Source of the DNA: Streptosporangiales bacterium
GTDB taxonomy: Bacteria; Actinomycetota; Actinomycetes; Streptosporangiales; WHST01
Reading direction: 5' to 3'
DNA: 64,000 bases
Assembly: GCA_009379955.1 (NCBI GenBank)
Contig: WHST01000012.1
Coordinates: forward strand, 17,976-81,975
In this document: positions 57,399-64,000 of the stretch, one piece after another
Numbering within the stretch: the first letter of the stretch is position 1
How the letters are laid out: the number at the start of each line of letters is the position of its first letter
Translations under genes and position numbers: made by a program
Notes under the pieces: model-generated
Seen by the model: the letters and a program-made list of their open reading frames with translations, nothing else
Databases searched by the model: none
Told to the model about the DNA's origin: nothing

Positions 57399-59633
57399 AT
57401 GCAAGCCTTCGGTTCATTGCACTCTCTGTCGGTGCTTCGCCACGGGCGGTCGCGACGGCTCGCCGCGCTCGCGCTGTCGATGGGTCTCGTCCTCGGCTCG
57501 ATGCTGCTGTCCGCCGCGGCGGGCGGACCACACGACGGGGCGGCACAACAGGCGCGCACGAACATCTCGCTCACCTTCGACCGCGGAGCATCGAGCCAGC
57601 TGGACGCGGCGCGACTGCTGGAGGCGTACGGCCTGACGGGGACCTTCTACGTCAACACGGCGACGGTCGGTACCGACGGGTTCCTGACCCGAGCGGACCT
57701 CGACGCTCTCGCCGCCGACGGGAACGAGGTCGGCGGTCACACCGTTTCCGGCAAGCGGCTCTCCGACATGCCCACGGACGAGGTGAACAGGCAGATCTGC
57801 ACGGACCGGAACACCTTGCTCTCGTGGGGATTCGACGCGACGTCGTTCGCCTACCCGGGCGGGCACGACGCGACCGCCGAGGCCGCGGCGCGCCACTGTG
57901 GCTACAACACCGCGCGAGACACCGGCGGTCCTTATCCCCCGTCGTCGTGCCTCGACTGCGCACCGGCGCAGCCACTCCCGCCGGCGAACGCGTTCCGGAC
58001 CACGACCGCCGACGCGGTCGATCCGACGTGGACCCTCGGCGACCTGCAGCGGCTCGTCCGCCGCGCGGAGCGCGCTGGTGGCTGGCAGACGTTGGTGTTC
58101 CACGACATCTGCGACGGATGCAGCCGTACGTCCATCAGTCCGGACCTCTTCGAGAGGTTCCTGCACTGGCTGAGCGACCGCAAGCGAAGCAGCACGGCCG
58201 TCAGCACGGTCGGTAGCGTGGTCGGGGGACAGGCGAAGGCTGCGGTGCTTCCCGTTCCGGCCGCGGCGCCGCCCGGACCTGGCGACAACGCCGTGCGCAA
58301 TCCCTCGCTCGAGGACGCGTCGTGCTGGAGCGCCGCCGGTGACGGCATGAACACGCCCGTCCACGACCGCGTCGCCGATCCGCACACCGGCGCGTTCGCG
58401 GCACGCCTCCGGATGCCCGAGTACACCGACGGCTACGCCATGTCGGCGCAGAGCCAGGACCTCGGTGCGTGCGCGCCGTCGGTCGCCGCAGGCGAGCGCT
58501 ACACGATGAGCGCCTGGTACCGGTCGGACGCTCCGGTGCGGTTCGTCGTGCACCAGCGCAACGGGATCGGGCAGTGGCGGTACTGGACGACCGGGCCGAG
58601 CCTCCCCGCCACGGACACATGGCGCAAGGCGTCCTGGACCACGCCCGCTGTGCCCGCCGGCACCGCCGGCGTCAGCTTCGGGCTCGCCCTCGCCGAGGTC
58701 GGCACGCTGACCAGTGACGACTACACCTTCTCCGCGAAGAAGAAGCGGGAGACCGACGACGAGATCTTCGGCGACGGCGACGGCTTCAGCGAGCTCACGT
58801 TCGACGCCTACGCCTGCCTGTCGGACGCCCTGGCGCCGGCCAGCGGTGTCGGCATCCTCGCGCCGGGCGGCGTCGACGGCGGCGGCACGTCGCCGGGTTC
58901 CGGTGGGGAACCGGCTCCCGGACAGCCAGAACCGCCGTCGGGTGACGACCCGGGTACGGGCCCAGACCCTGACGATCCCGACCCGGGCCATGACGACCCA
59001 GGGCCTGGCGGGTCCGTGGACGTCGACGCCGACGCCGGGGTCGACGTCGCCGGCGCCGCCGAGGTCGACCTCGGACTGCTGGCACGGGTCGACGCCTCCT
59101 CCGAAGAAGGACCGTCGGTGACCGCCGGTGTGGCGACCCGCGCCGACGTCGCCGGCCTCGTCGAGGTCGACGCCGCCGCCGTGCTCGGTCTGGGCGAGGG
59201 ACAACGCCTGCTCGACGTGGACATCTCGGCCAAGGTCCTCGGCCTCGGCCTGCGACTCGGATCGGTCGGCGACGAGCAGGACGGGGCCACCCCCACCAAG
59301 CAGGCCACGGAGACGCGGACGAAGGCGTCGTCGCCACGACACGAGGCGAAGGCCGGTGGTGGGTCGAAGGCGTCCTCGGTCACGCGACACGCCTCGGGCA
59401 CGGTGACGAAGCCGAGTCGCAAGGTCGAGCAGCGCGCCACGCGACGCCAACCGTCCACCGCCGTGCGGCAGGCACGTCCTCCCGCGGCGGGCTCCGGTGG
59501 CGGCAAGACGAGCGGACACGGCACGACCGCTCCCGCACGGGACGAGGACAAGCCGAAGAAGCCGCCCACGACGGCGCCGCCGCCGTCTGGTGGACTCATC
59601 GGTGGGCTGCTGGGCGGCCTGCTCGGCGGATGA
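57399..59633 (+). CDS. Secreted NodB-family (polysaccharide deacetylase-like) protein lacking two metal ligands
   Basis: A 744-aa protein. A membrane or signal segment (about 18-42) is followed by a NodB-type domain (about 55-240): ISLTFDRGASSQ, GFLTRADLDALAADGNEVGG, SFAYPGGHD and LVFHDICDGC. The canonical T-F-D-D-G motif is changed to D61-R62-G63 and the H-x3-H motif to H114-x3-G118, so two of the three metal ligands are missing. Residues about 285-450 look like a carbohydrate-binding beta-sandwich. Then come an Asp/Gly/Pro-rich acidic stretch, a basic Ser/Thr/Lys region and a C-terminal GGLIGGLLGGLLGG repeat. ATG 57399 has GGAAGG upstream; ATG-less extension to 57186 was not accepted. Confidence 0.78.
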   Translation: MQAFGSLHSLSVLRHGRSRRLAALALSMGLVLGSMLLSAAAGGPHDGAAQQARTNISLTFDRGASSQLDAARLLEAYGLTGTFYVNTATVGTDGFLTRADLDALAADGNEVGGHTVSGKRLSDMPTDEVNRQICTDRNTLLSWGFDATSFAYPGGHDATAEAAARHCGYNTARDTGGPYPPSSCLDCAPAQPLPPANAFRTTTADAVDPTWTLGDLQRLVRRAERAGGWQTLVFHDICDGCSRTSISPDLFERFLHWLSDRKRSSTAVSTVGSVVGGQAKAAVLPVPAAAPPGPGDNAVRNPSLEDASCWSAAGDGMNTPVHDRVADPHTGAFAARLRMPEYTDGYAMSAQSQDLGACAPSVAAGERYTMSAWYRSDAPVRFVVHQRNGIGQWRYWTTGPSLPATDTWRKASWTTPAVPAGTAGVSFGLALAEVGTLTSDDYTFSAKKKRETDDEIFGDGDGFSELTFDAYACLSDALAPASGVGILAPGGVDGGGTSPGSGGEPAPGQPEPPSGDDPGTGPDPDDPDPGHDDPGPGGSVDVDADAGVDVAGAAEVDLGLLARVDASSEEGPSVTAGVATRADVAGLVEVDAAAVLGLGEGQRLLDVDISAKVLGLGLRLGSVGDEQDGATPTKQATETRTKASSPRHEAKAGGGSKASSVTRHASGTVTKPSRKVEQRATRRQPSTAVRQARPPAAGSGGGKTSGHGTTAPARDEDKPKKPPTTAPPPSGGLIGGLLGGLLGG

Positions 59634-59682
59634 CGGCAGGCGGTATCCGGTCGACGCGGCATCACCGGGTACCGCACCTCGG

Positions 59683-59688
59683 TACACT
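59683..59688 (+). promoter_or_regulatory. -10 element for the 59695 gene (leaderless)
   Basis: TACACT lies exactly six bases before GTG 59695. Confidence 0.5.
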
Positions 59689-59694
59689 CCCCGG

Positions 59695-60147
59695 GTGACT
59701 CGTGCCGGCGCCGGGACGGCGACACAGCGGGCCGGTCGCGGTCAGTCACCGCTGTGGTGGGCCTCCACCGCTGCGGTCGGCATGCTCTGCGTGGTACTGG
59801 TCGTGGGCGGCATTCTCCTGGTGACACTGGCCTCGTCCCGCGACGATCCGCACGGATACGTGACCTTCTTCTCGGTCCTCGTGCTCGCGCTTCTCCTGCC
59901 GCCGACGATCTTCGCCCTCGCGGGCATCGTCGGCCTGCTGCGGCGACGCCGGCACGGGTACGTCTGCGCAGGCGTGGCGCACGCCTGGGTGGCCCTGGAC
60001 GCGGCGCTCGTCCTCGGGATGAACACCTCGTCACCGGGCTCGGACGGAATCTCCGCCTGGGAGATCTTCCTGCCGGCCCTCATCGTGTCCATCGGCGTCG
60101 CCTTCGCGATCGTCTCCGTTCTCGGCGCGCGGAACGTGGCACCGTGA
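59695..60147 (+). CDS. Small four-helix membrane protein
   Basis: A 150-aa protein with four hydrophobic segments (for example STAAVGMLCVVLVVGGILLV and FFSVLVLALLLPPTIFALAG) and a hydrophilic N-terminus. There is no recognised family motif. It is translated from a leaderless GTG, and its stop overlaps the start of the CPBP protease gene (GTGA), so the two may act together, for example as a protease and a membrane partner. Confidence 0.65.
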   Translation: MTRAGAGTATQRAGRGQSPLWWASTAAVGMLCVVLVVGGILLVTLASSRDDPHGYVTFFSVLVLALLLPPTIFALAGIVGLLRRRRHGYVCAGVAHAWVALDAALVLGMNTSSPGSDGISAWEIFLPALIVSIGVAFAIVSVLGARNVAP

Positions 60148-60965
60148 CGACGCCGTCCCCCCTGCGCCGCTGGCTCTCACCCCCGCGTCCCGACACCCCC
60201 GAGATCGTCACCGACCGCGCCGCGCGCCGCGGCATCGTCGTCGAGGTCGTGCTCGTCTTCACGGTGACACTCGGCCTGTCCGGCTTCCGCGCGCTGCTGT
60301 CCCTCGTCGACGCCCTGACCAAGCCGGAGCGGCTCAGCGAGCAGACCGCGGCGCTCAACACGTCGCGCACCGCGCAGTCGCTGCTCGACCTCGGTTTCCA
60401 GCTGGCCGGTTTCCTCCAACTGGCGGCATGGGGCGGTCTGGCCGTGTACCTGCTGTGGCGCAGCGGCGTCCTGCCACGCGTGATCGGACTCGACCGCACC
60501 CGCCCCCTGCGTGACGTGCTCGGCGGGGTCGTGCTCACGGCATGCATCGGCGTTCCCGGGCTCGGCCTGTACTTCGGCGCCAGGGCACTCGACCTCAACC
60601 TCACGGTCGTCCCGACCACACTCGACGACCACTGGTGGCGGGTGCCGATGCTGATCCTCGCGGCCGCCGGCAACGCCTGGGCGGAGGAGGTGCTCGTCGT
60701 CGGCTACCTCGGCACGCGGCTGCGTCAGCTCGGCTGGGGCGAGAACACGTCGCTGCTCGCGTCGGCCGTCCTGCGCGGGTCGTACCACCTGTACCAGGGC
60801 TTCGGCGGCTTCGTCGGCAACGTCGTCATGGGCCTGGTCTTCGGCCGGCTATGGCAGCGCACCAACCGGTTATGGCTGCTCGTGGTCACCCACACCCTGC
60901 TCGACGTGCTCTCCTTCGTGGGGTACGCGCTGCTGCGCGGCCACGTGTCCTGGCTGCCCGGCTGA
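60144..60965 (+). CDS. CPBP (CAAX protease/Abi) family intramembrane metalloprotease
   Basis: A 273-aa membrane protein with about seven hydrophobic segments. The four CPBP motifs are clear: AWAEEVLVVGYLGTR (two catalytic Glu), SAVLRGSYHLYQGF with His, and LLVVTHTLLDVLSF with the C-terminal His. These residues bind zinc. Bacterial members act in processing of membrane or secreted proteins or in bacteriocin immunity. GTG 60144 overlaps the preceding membrane gene. It converges with secA2, with 10 bases between stops. Confidence 0.87.
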   Translation: MTTPSPLRRWLSPPRPDTPEIVTDRAARRGIVVEVVLVFTVTLGLSGFRALLSLVDALTKPERLSEQTAALNTSRTAQSLLDLGFQLAGFLQLAAWGGLAVYLLWRSGVLPRVIGLDRTRPLRDVLGGVVLTACIGVPGLGLYFGARALDLNLTVVPTTLDDHWWRVPMLILAAAGNAWAEEVLVVGYLGTRLRQLGWGENTSLLASAVLRGSYHLYQGFGGFVGNVVMGLVFGRLWQRTNRLWLLVVTHTLLDVLSFVGYALLRGHVSWLPG

Positions 60966-60975
60966 GCGCCTCGCG

Positions 60976-63312
60976 TCAGCGTCGCTGCTTGGTCCTGCCA
61001 CTCACCCACTTCAGGATCCGCTCGGCCTCGGTGCCGAACGGGTTGTCGCCGACCAGGTAGGTCCAGGTGGCGGTGGGTCGTTTGAGGCCGAGCCCGTCGA
61101 GGTCGACGCCGTCGGCGGTGATCTCGGCGGTGCGGAACGTCTCGGCGGCCTGCTCCGCGGCGTCGGTGAGCGCGGCCTGGAAACCACGGATCGCCTCCTT
61201 GTTGAAGGCGTCGAGCGGATCTTCCCGCGCGAGCGCGCGCAGGTGGATGCCCTCACGCAGGTCGGCGAGGAACGCCAGGTGGTCGACCCAGGCACGATCG
61301 AGGTGGTGCAGCGCGATCGTGCGGCACGCCTTCGCGACGACCTCGGCGTCGAGCTCCTCGGTCAGTTCCTCGTGCCGCTCCTTGCAGCGTTCGGCCAGGT
61401 CGCGGTCGGCGGCGTCGGTACGCAGCAGCCGCTCACGCTCCTCGTCGAGCATGCCGCGCTGGCCCTCGAGGATCCGGTTGTAGCGCCACGTGCCGCGGTA
61501 GAGCTCGAGGTTGACGCCCTCCGCTACCCGCTGCGCGTGCTCCACGATCCGCACCGCGCGCTCGTCGGCGAGCCGGCCCTCGCGGTCGGCGTACGCGGCG
61601 CACTCCGCGCCCGGCGCGTACCTGGTGACGAGCTCGTCCTCCAGGCTCGCGAACACGAGCGAGCCACCGGGGTCGCCCTGCCTGCCGGCGCGGCCGCGCA
61701 GCTGGTCGTCGAGCCGGCTGCTCGTGTGGCGCGTGGACGCGATGACGTAGAGCCCGCCCAGCTCGACGACCCGTTCCCGGTCGTGGCTGCCGTCCGCACC
61801 CCCCAGCCTGATGTCCGTGCCGCGCCCCGCCATCTGCGTCGACACCGTGACAGCGCCGAACGCCCCGGCCTCGGCGATGACCGCGGCCTCCTCCGCGTCG
61901 TTCTTGGCGTTGAGCACGGCGCACGACACGCCCACGCGTTCGAGCTCCCGCGCGAGCCGCTCGGACTCGGCGACGCTCTGCGTGCCGACGAGGACGGGTC
62001 GGCCCTCCTCGTGCGCCTCGACGACCTCCTCGACGAGCGCCGCCTCCTTGTCGACCACGGTCGCGTAGACGCGGTCCTCCTCGTCGACCCGCACACACGG
62101 CCGGTTCGGCGGGACCGCGGCCACCTCGAGCCCGTAGAACTCGCGCAGCTGCTCACCCGCCGCGACGGCCGTGCCCGTCATGCCGCACACGGTCGGGTAC
62201 CGGTGCAGCAGCGCGTGGATCGTCAGCGTGTCGAGCACCTCGCCGCTCTCGGTGGCGTCGAGGCCTTCCTTCGCCTCCACCGCCGCCTGCAGCCCGTCGG
62301 GCCACCGCTGCAGCAACGCGATGCGCCCGCGCGACTCATCGACGAGCTGCACCTTGCCGTCGCGCACGACGTAGTCGATGTCCTTGCGCAGCAACGCATG
62401 CGCGTGCAGCGCCGTGTTCGCGGCCGCGAGCGTGGCGACCCGGTCGGACGCGTACAGGTCGCTGATACCGAGCCCGTGCTCGACCACCGCGGTGCCGGCC
62501 GGCGTGTAGTGGACGTTGCGTCCCTCGTCGTCGATCTCGAAGTGCTTGCCCCGCCGCAGCCCGCGGACGACCGCGGCGAGCTCCTGGTCGGCATGGTCGC
62601 GGTCGGCCGCCCCCGCGAGCACCAGCGGCACCCGCGCCTCGTCGACCATCACCGAGTCGGCCTCGTCGACCAGCGCAACCCCGGGCTCCCGCTGCACCCG
62701 CTCGGCGTCGTCGACGCACAACCGGTCACGGAGGACGTCGAAGCCCACCTCGCTCACCGGCGCGTACGTGACGTCGGCCGCGTACGCCCGCCCGCGCTCC
62801 TCCCTCGTCGACGTCTGGTCGATCGCCGCCACACTCACCCCGAGCAGCTCGTAGACCGGCCGCATCCAGTCCGCGTCACGCCCGGCGAGGTAGTCGTTCA
62901 CCGACATCACGTGGACCGACCGCCCCCGCAACGCGTGCCCCGCAGCCGCCAGCGCGCCGGTGAGCGTCTTGCCCTCGCCCGTCGCCATCTCGACGACCCG
63001 CCCTGCCAGCAGCTCCAGCGTGCCGAGCAACTGCACGTCATACGGCCGCTCGCCGATCCCGCGCCGCGCGGCCTCCCGGCCCACGACGCACAGCCGCACC
63101 AACCACTCGTCGTCGTCCACCGACCCTTCCCCGGCGTCATCACGGAGTGCGGCGGCGGCAGCAGTCAGCTCCTCGTCATCGAGCTCGCGGACGTCGTCCT
63201 CGCCCTCGGTGATCCGCGGCAACAAGGCCCGCGACGCCGCGAGATCGACCGTGCCCGGCCGCTGCAGGAACCGGCGCACCCGGTCGGTGACACCCTGACG
63301 GAACCTGCCCAC
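60976..63312 (-). CDS. secA2: Accessory Sec translocase ATPase SecA2
   Basis: A 778-aa SecA homologue: Walker A MATGEGKTLTGALAAAGHAL, DEAD-motif segment VALVDEADSVMVDEARVP, the helicase motif VSTQMAGRGTDIRLGG and a full C-terminal helical scaffold, but no C-terminal zinc-binding tail. The shorter length (SecA1 is about 900 residues) and the loss of the tail identify it as SecA2. It would export a subset of proteins with SecYEG. GTG 63312 is chosen for its AGGAGG site at nine bases; ATGs 45 bases further upstream lack one. It stands alone, with no accessory Sec partner nearby. Confidence 0.85.
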   Translation of the reverse strand: MGRFRQGVTDRVRRFLQRPGTVDLAASRALLPRITEGEDDVRELDDEELTAAAAALRDDAGEGSVDDDEWLVRLCVVGREAARRGIGERPYDVQLLGTLELLAGRVVEMATGEGKTLTGALAAAGHALRGRSVHVMSVNDYLAGRDADWMRPVYELLGVSVAAIDQTSTREERGRAYAADVTYAPVSEVGFDVLRDRLCVDDAERVQREPGVALVDEADSVMVDEARVPLVLAGAADRDHADQELAAVVRGLRRGKHFEIDDEGRNVHYTPAGTAVVEHGLGISDLYASDRVATLAAANTALHAHALLRKDIDYVVRDGKVQLVDESRGRIALLQRWPDGLQAAVEAKEGLDATESGEVLDTLTIHALLHRYPTVCGMTGTAVAAGEQLREFYGLEVAAVPPNRPCVRVDEEDRVYATVVDKEAALVEEVVEAHEEGRPVLVGTQSVAESERLARELERVGVSCAVLNAKNDAEEAAVIAEAGAFGAVTVSTQMAGRGTDIRLGGADGSHDRERVVELGGLYVIASTRHTSSRLDDQLRGRAGRQGDPGGSLVFASLEDELVTRYAPGAECAAYADREGRLADERAVRIVEHAQRVAEGVNLELYRGTWRYNRILEGQRGMLDEERERLLRTDAADRDLAERCKERHEELTEELDAEVVAKACRTIALHHLDRAWVDHLAFLADLREGIHLRALAREDPLDAFNKEAIRGFQAALTDAAEQAAETFRTAEITADGVDLDGLGLKRPTATWTYLVGDNPFGTEAERILKWVSGRTKQRR

Positions 63313-63394
63313 GTACCTGACCTCCTGCGCTCGGACGGACGCCCATCCTCCCATCAACTCGTCGACACCCCGCGGGGTTCCGTCCCGACTACCG

Positions 63395-63712
63395 CTCGGG
63401 CGTCTCCGCTACCGGATCGCTGACATAGAGCAGCGCGAGCCTCCCCACCACCGCGTCGAAGCCGTCGCCAAGCTCCGCCGAGCGGCAGTCGCCCGTGACG
63501 AACTCGACGTTGGACCGTCCGTGGACCCGCTGCCGAGCCGTCTTCAGCACCTCGGCATCCAGATCCACACCGACCACCAGCCCGTCGGGACCGACGAGGT
63601 CCGCCGCGAGCAACGCCACGTCACCGGCGCCCGAACCCACGTCGAGGACCCGCATCCCTTCGGTGACGCCGGCTTCGCGCAGCATCCACTCGGTGAGCGG
63701 GCAAGGTGTCAT
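63395..63712 (-). pseudogene. Class I SAM-dependent methyltransferase fragment
   Basis: About 100 codons read LTEWMLREAGVTEGMRVLDVGSGAGDVALLA, in two adjacent pieces, then DLDAEVLKTARQRVHG, FVTGDC and FDAVVGRLALLYVSDPVA. The SAM-binding motif I and acidic residue are intact. After VSDPVA the frame turns to unrelated sequence and stops at 63389, whereas the family continues for more than 100 residues with a Pro-Gly-Gly motif. The N-terminus before LTEW also lacks homology. Both ends are truncated, so activity is unlikely. Confidence 0.65.
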
Positions 63713-63796
63713 TGTGTGCGAGCGGAGAGCGGTTGAATGCGCGCGCACGGCGATCAACTCGTCGCCGCTCCGCGGGTTCCTCGGTCGCGATCGAGG

Positions 63797-63916
63797 TCAG
63801 GTGTCGCCGTAGTCGTGGGGTCGTTGGGTGTAGTACCGCCCGACTGGTGAGGTCCAGGTGACGGATCCGTCGGGGTGGGCCTTCAGGGACCAGCCGGTGT
63901 TCTCGTCTTTCATCCG
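63797..63916 (-). pseudogene. HNH endonuclease/DUF222-type gene, 3' part (downstream exon)
   Basis: The minus-strand frame GWSLKAHPDGSVTWTSPVGR, YYTQRPHDY, then a stop at 63799-63797, is the C-terminal end of actinobacterial DUF222/HNH (13E12-type) endonucleases, which finish with W-TsPtGr-Y-t-hPhDY. It begins at 63916, immediately after the 3' boundary of a group II intron on the same strand. The upstream half must lie beyond the window, on the other side of the intron. Whether splicing restores the gene cannot be judged. Confidence 0.65.
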
Positions 63917-64000
63917 GTGAGTCGGCGGCGGGAGTTGCACCCGCCGCCGCTCGTAGAACCGTGCGTGACACTCTCGCGTCACACGGCTCCCGTCGTCGAG
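63917..64000 (-). mobile_element. Group II intron, 3' end with domains V and VI
   Basis: Domain V is 34 bases (63956-63989) with lower stem GAGCCGTGT/GCACGGTTC, AC bulge, upper stem GACGC/GTGTC and GAGA tetraloop; the catalytic AGC triad is present. A 3-base joiner TAC leads to domain VI (63919-63952): stem GAG+CGGCGGCGGG paired with CCCGCCGCCG+CTC, leaving one bulged A, the branch-point candidate, followed by AC at the intron end (63918-63917). The rest of the intron, including any reverse transcriptase, is outside the window. Confidence 0.8.

Noticed and set aside
61243..63423. A 726-aa plus-strand open frame opposite secA2
   Set aside because: Its composition is that of an antisense shadow in high-GC DNA; secA2 on the other strand has all helicase motifs.

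Overview
The window is high-GC actinobacterial chromosome (Actinomycetota). This is supported by a GlnR-type box, an IdeR/DtxR-type iron box, mycothiol-linked DinB-fold proteins, a SARP regulator, a SecA2-type ATPase, extensive 4-bp start/stop overlaps, and many promoters of the form TANNNT-N6/7-start codon that imply leaderless mRNAs. The genus cannot be fixed from the sequence alone.

Layout. (1) 1-3608: a nitrate assimilation operon on the minus strand (narK, nasA-type nitrate reductase, start of a NirB-like FAD protein) under a candidate GlnR box. (2) 3924-7545: a FadR-type GntR regulator, a thiamine-diphosphate enzyme, and remnants of four other catabolic genes, so this looks like a decaying catabolic island. 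(3) 7653-10906: a homocysteine methyltransferase/MTHFR fusion coupled to a PucR-type regulator. (4) 11001-22324: a TetR-controlled catabolic cluster with an NMT1-type ABC importer, acyl-CoA ligase, two MaoC hydratases, HMG-CoA-lyase-like enzyme, FAH-family enzyme, Asp/Glu-racemase-like enzyme and a TPP-dependent PDH-E1/transketolase-like protein. Its substrate is unknown, and it is the best candidate here for an undescribed pathway. (5) 22352-29542: a ROK-regulated sugar ABC importer with a Gfo/Idh/MocA oxidoreductase and a TIM-barrel epimerase. (6) 29559-36390: DinB protein, a 1049-aa SARP/NB-ARC regulator, a DrrAB-type exporter, and a MarR regulator with a strong 28-bp operator.

(7) 36397-44277: SDR remnant, tRNA-Asp, a VOC/DGPF/ECF42-type sigma operon, a P-loop kinase-like gene, and a set of four uncharacterised membrane genes. 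(8) 44305-50301: ArsR/SRPBCC pair and a five-gene siderophore uptake operon headed by an iron box. (9) 50507-53978: a second DGPF/ECF42-type cassette and two uncharacterised membrane proteins. (10) 54131-57100: tRNA-Phe and an ArsR-(SRPBCC)2-methyltransferase::SRPBCC operon. (11) 57399-63312: a secreted NodB-family protein lacking two metal ligands, two small membrane genes (one a CPBP protease) and SecA2. (12) 63395-64000: a truncated methyltransferase, then the 3' end of a group II intron with textbook domains V and VI, sitting in the 3' part of an HNH/DUF222-type gene.

Starts were picked from ribosome binding sites, start/stop overlaps, family N-termini and leaderless promoter geometry. 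All functional names come from recognising motifs by eye; no database search was run.
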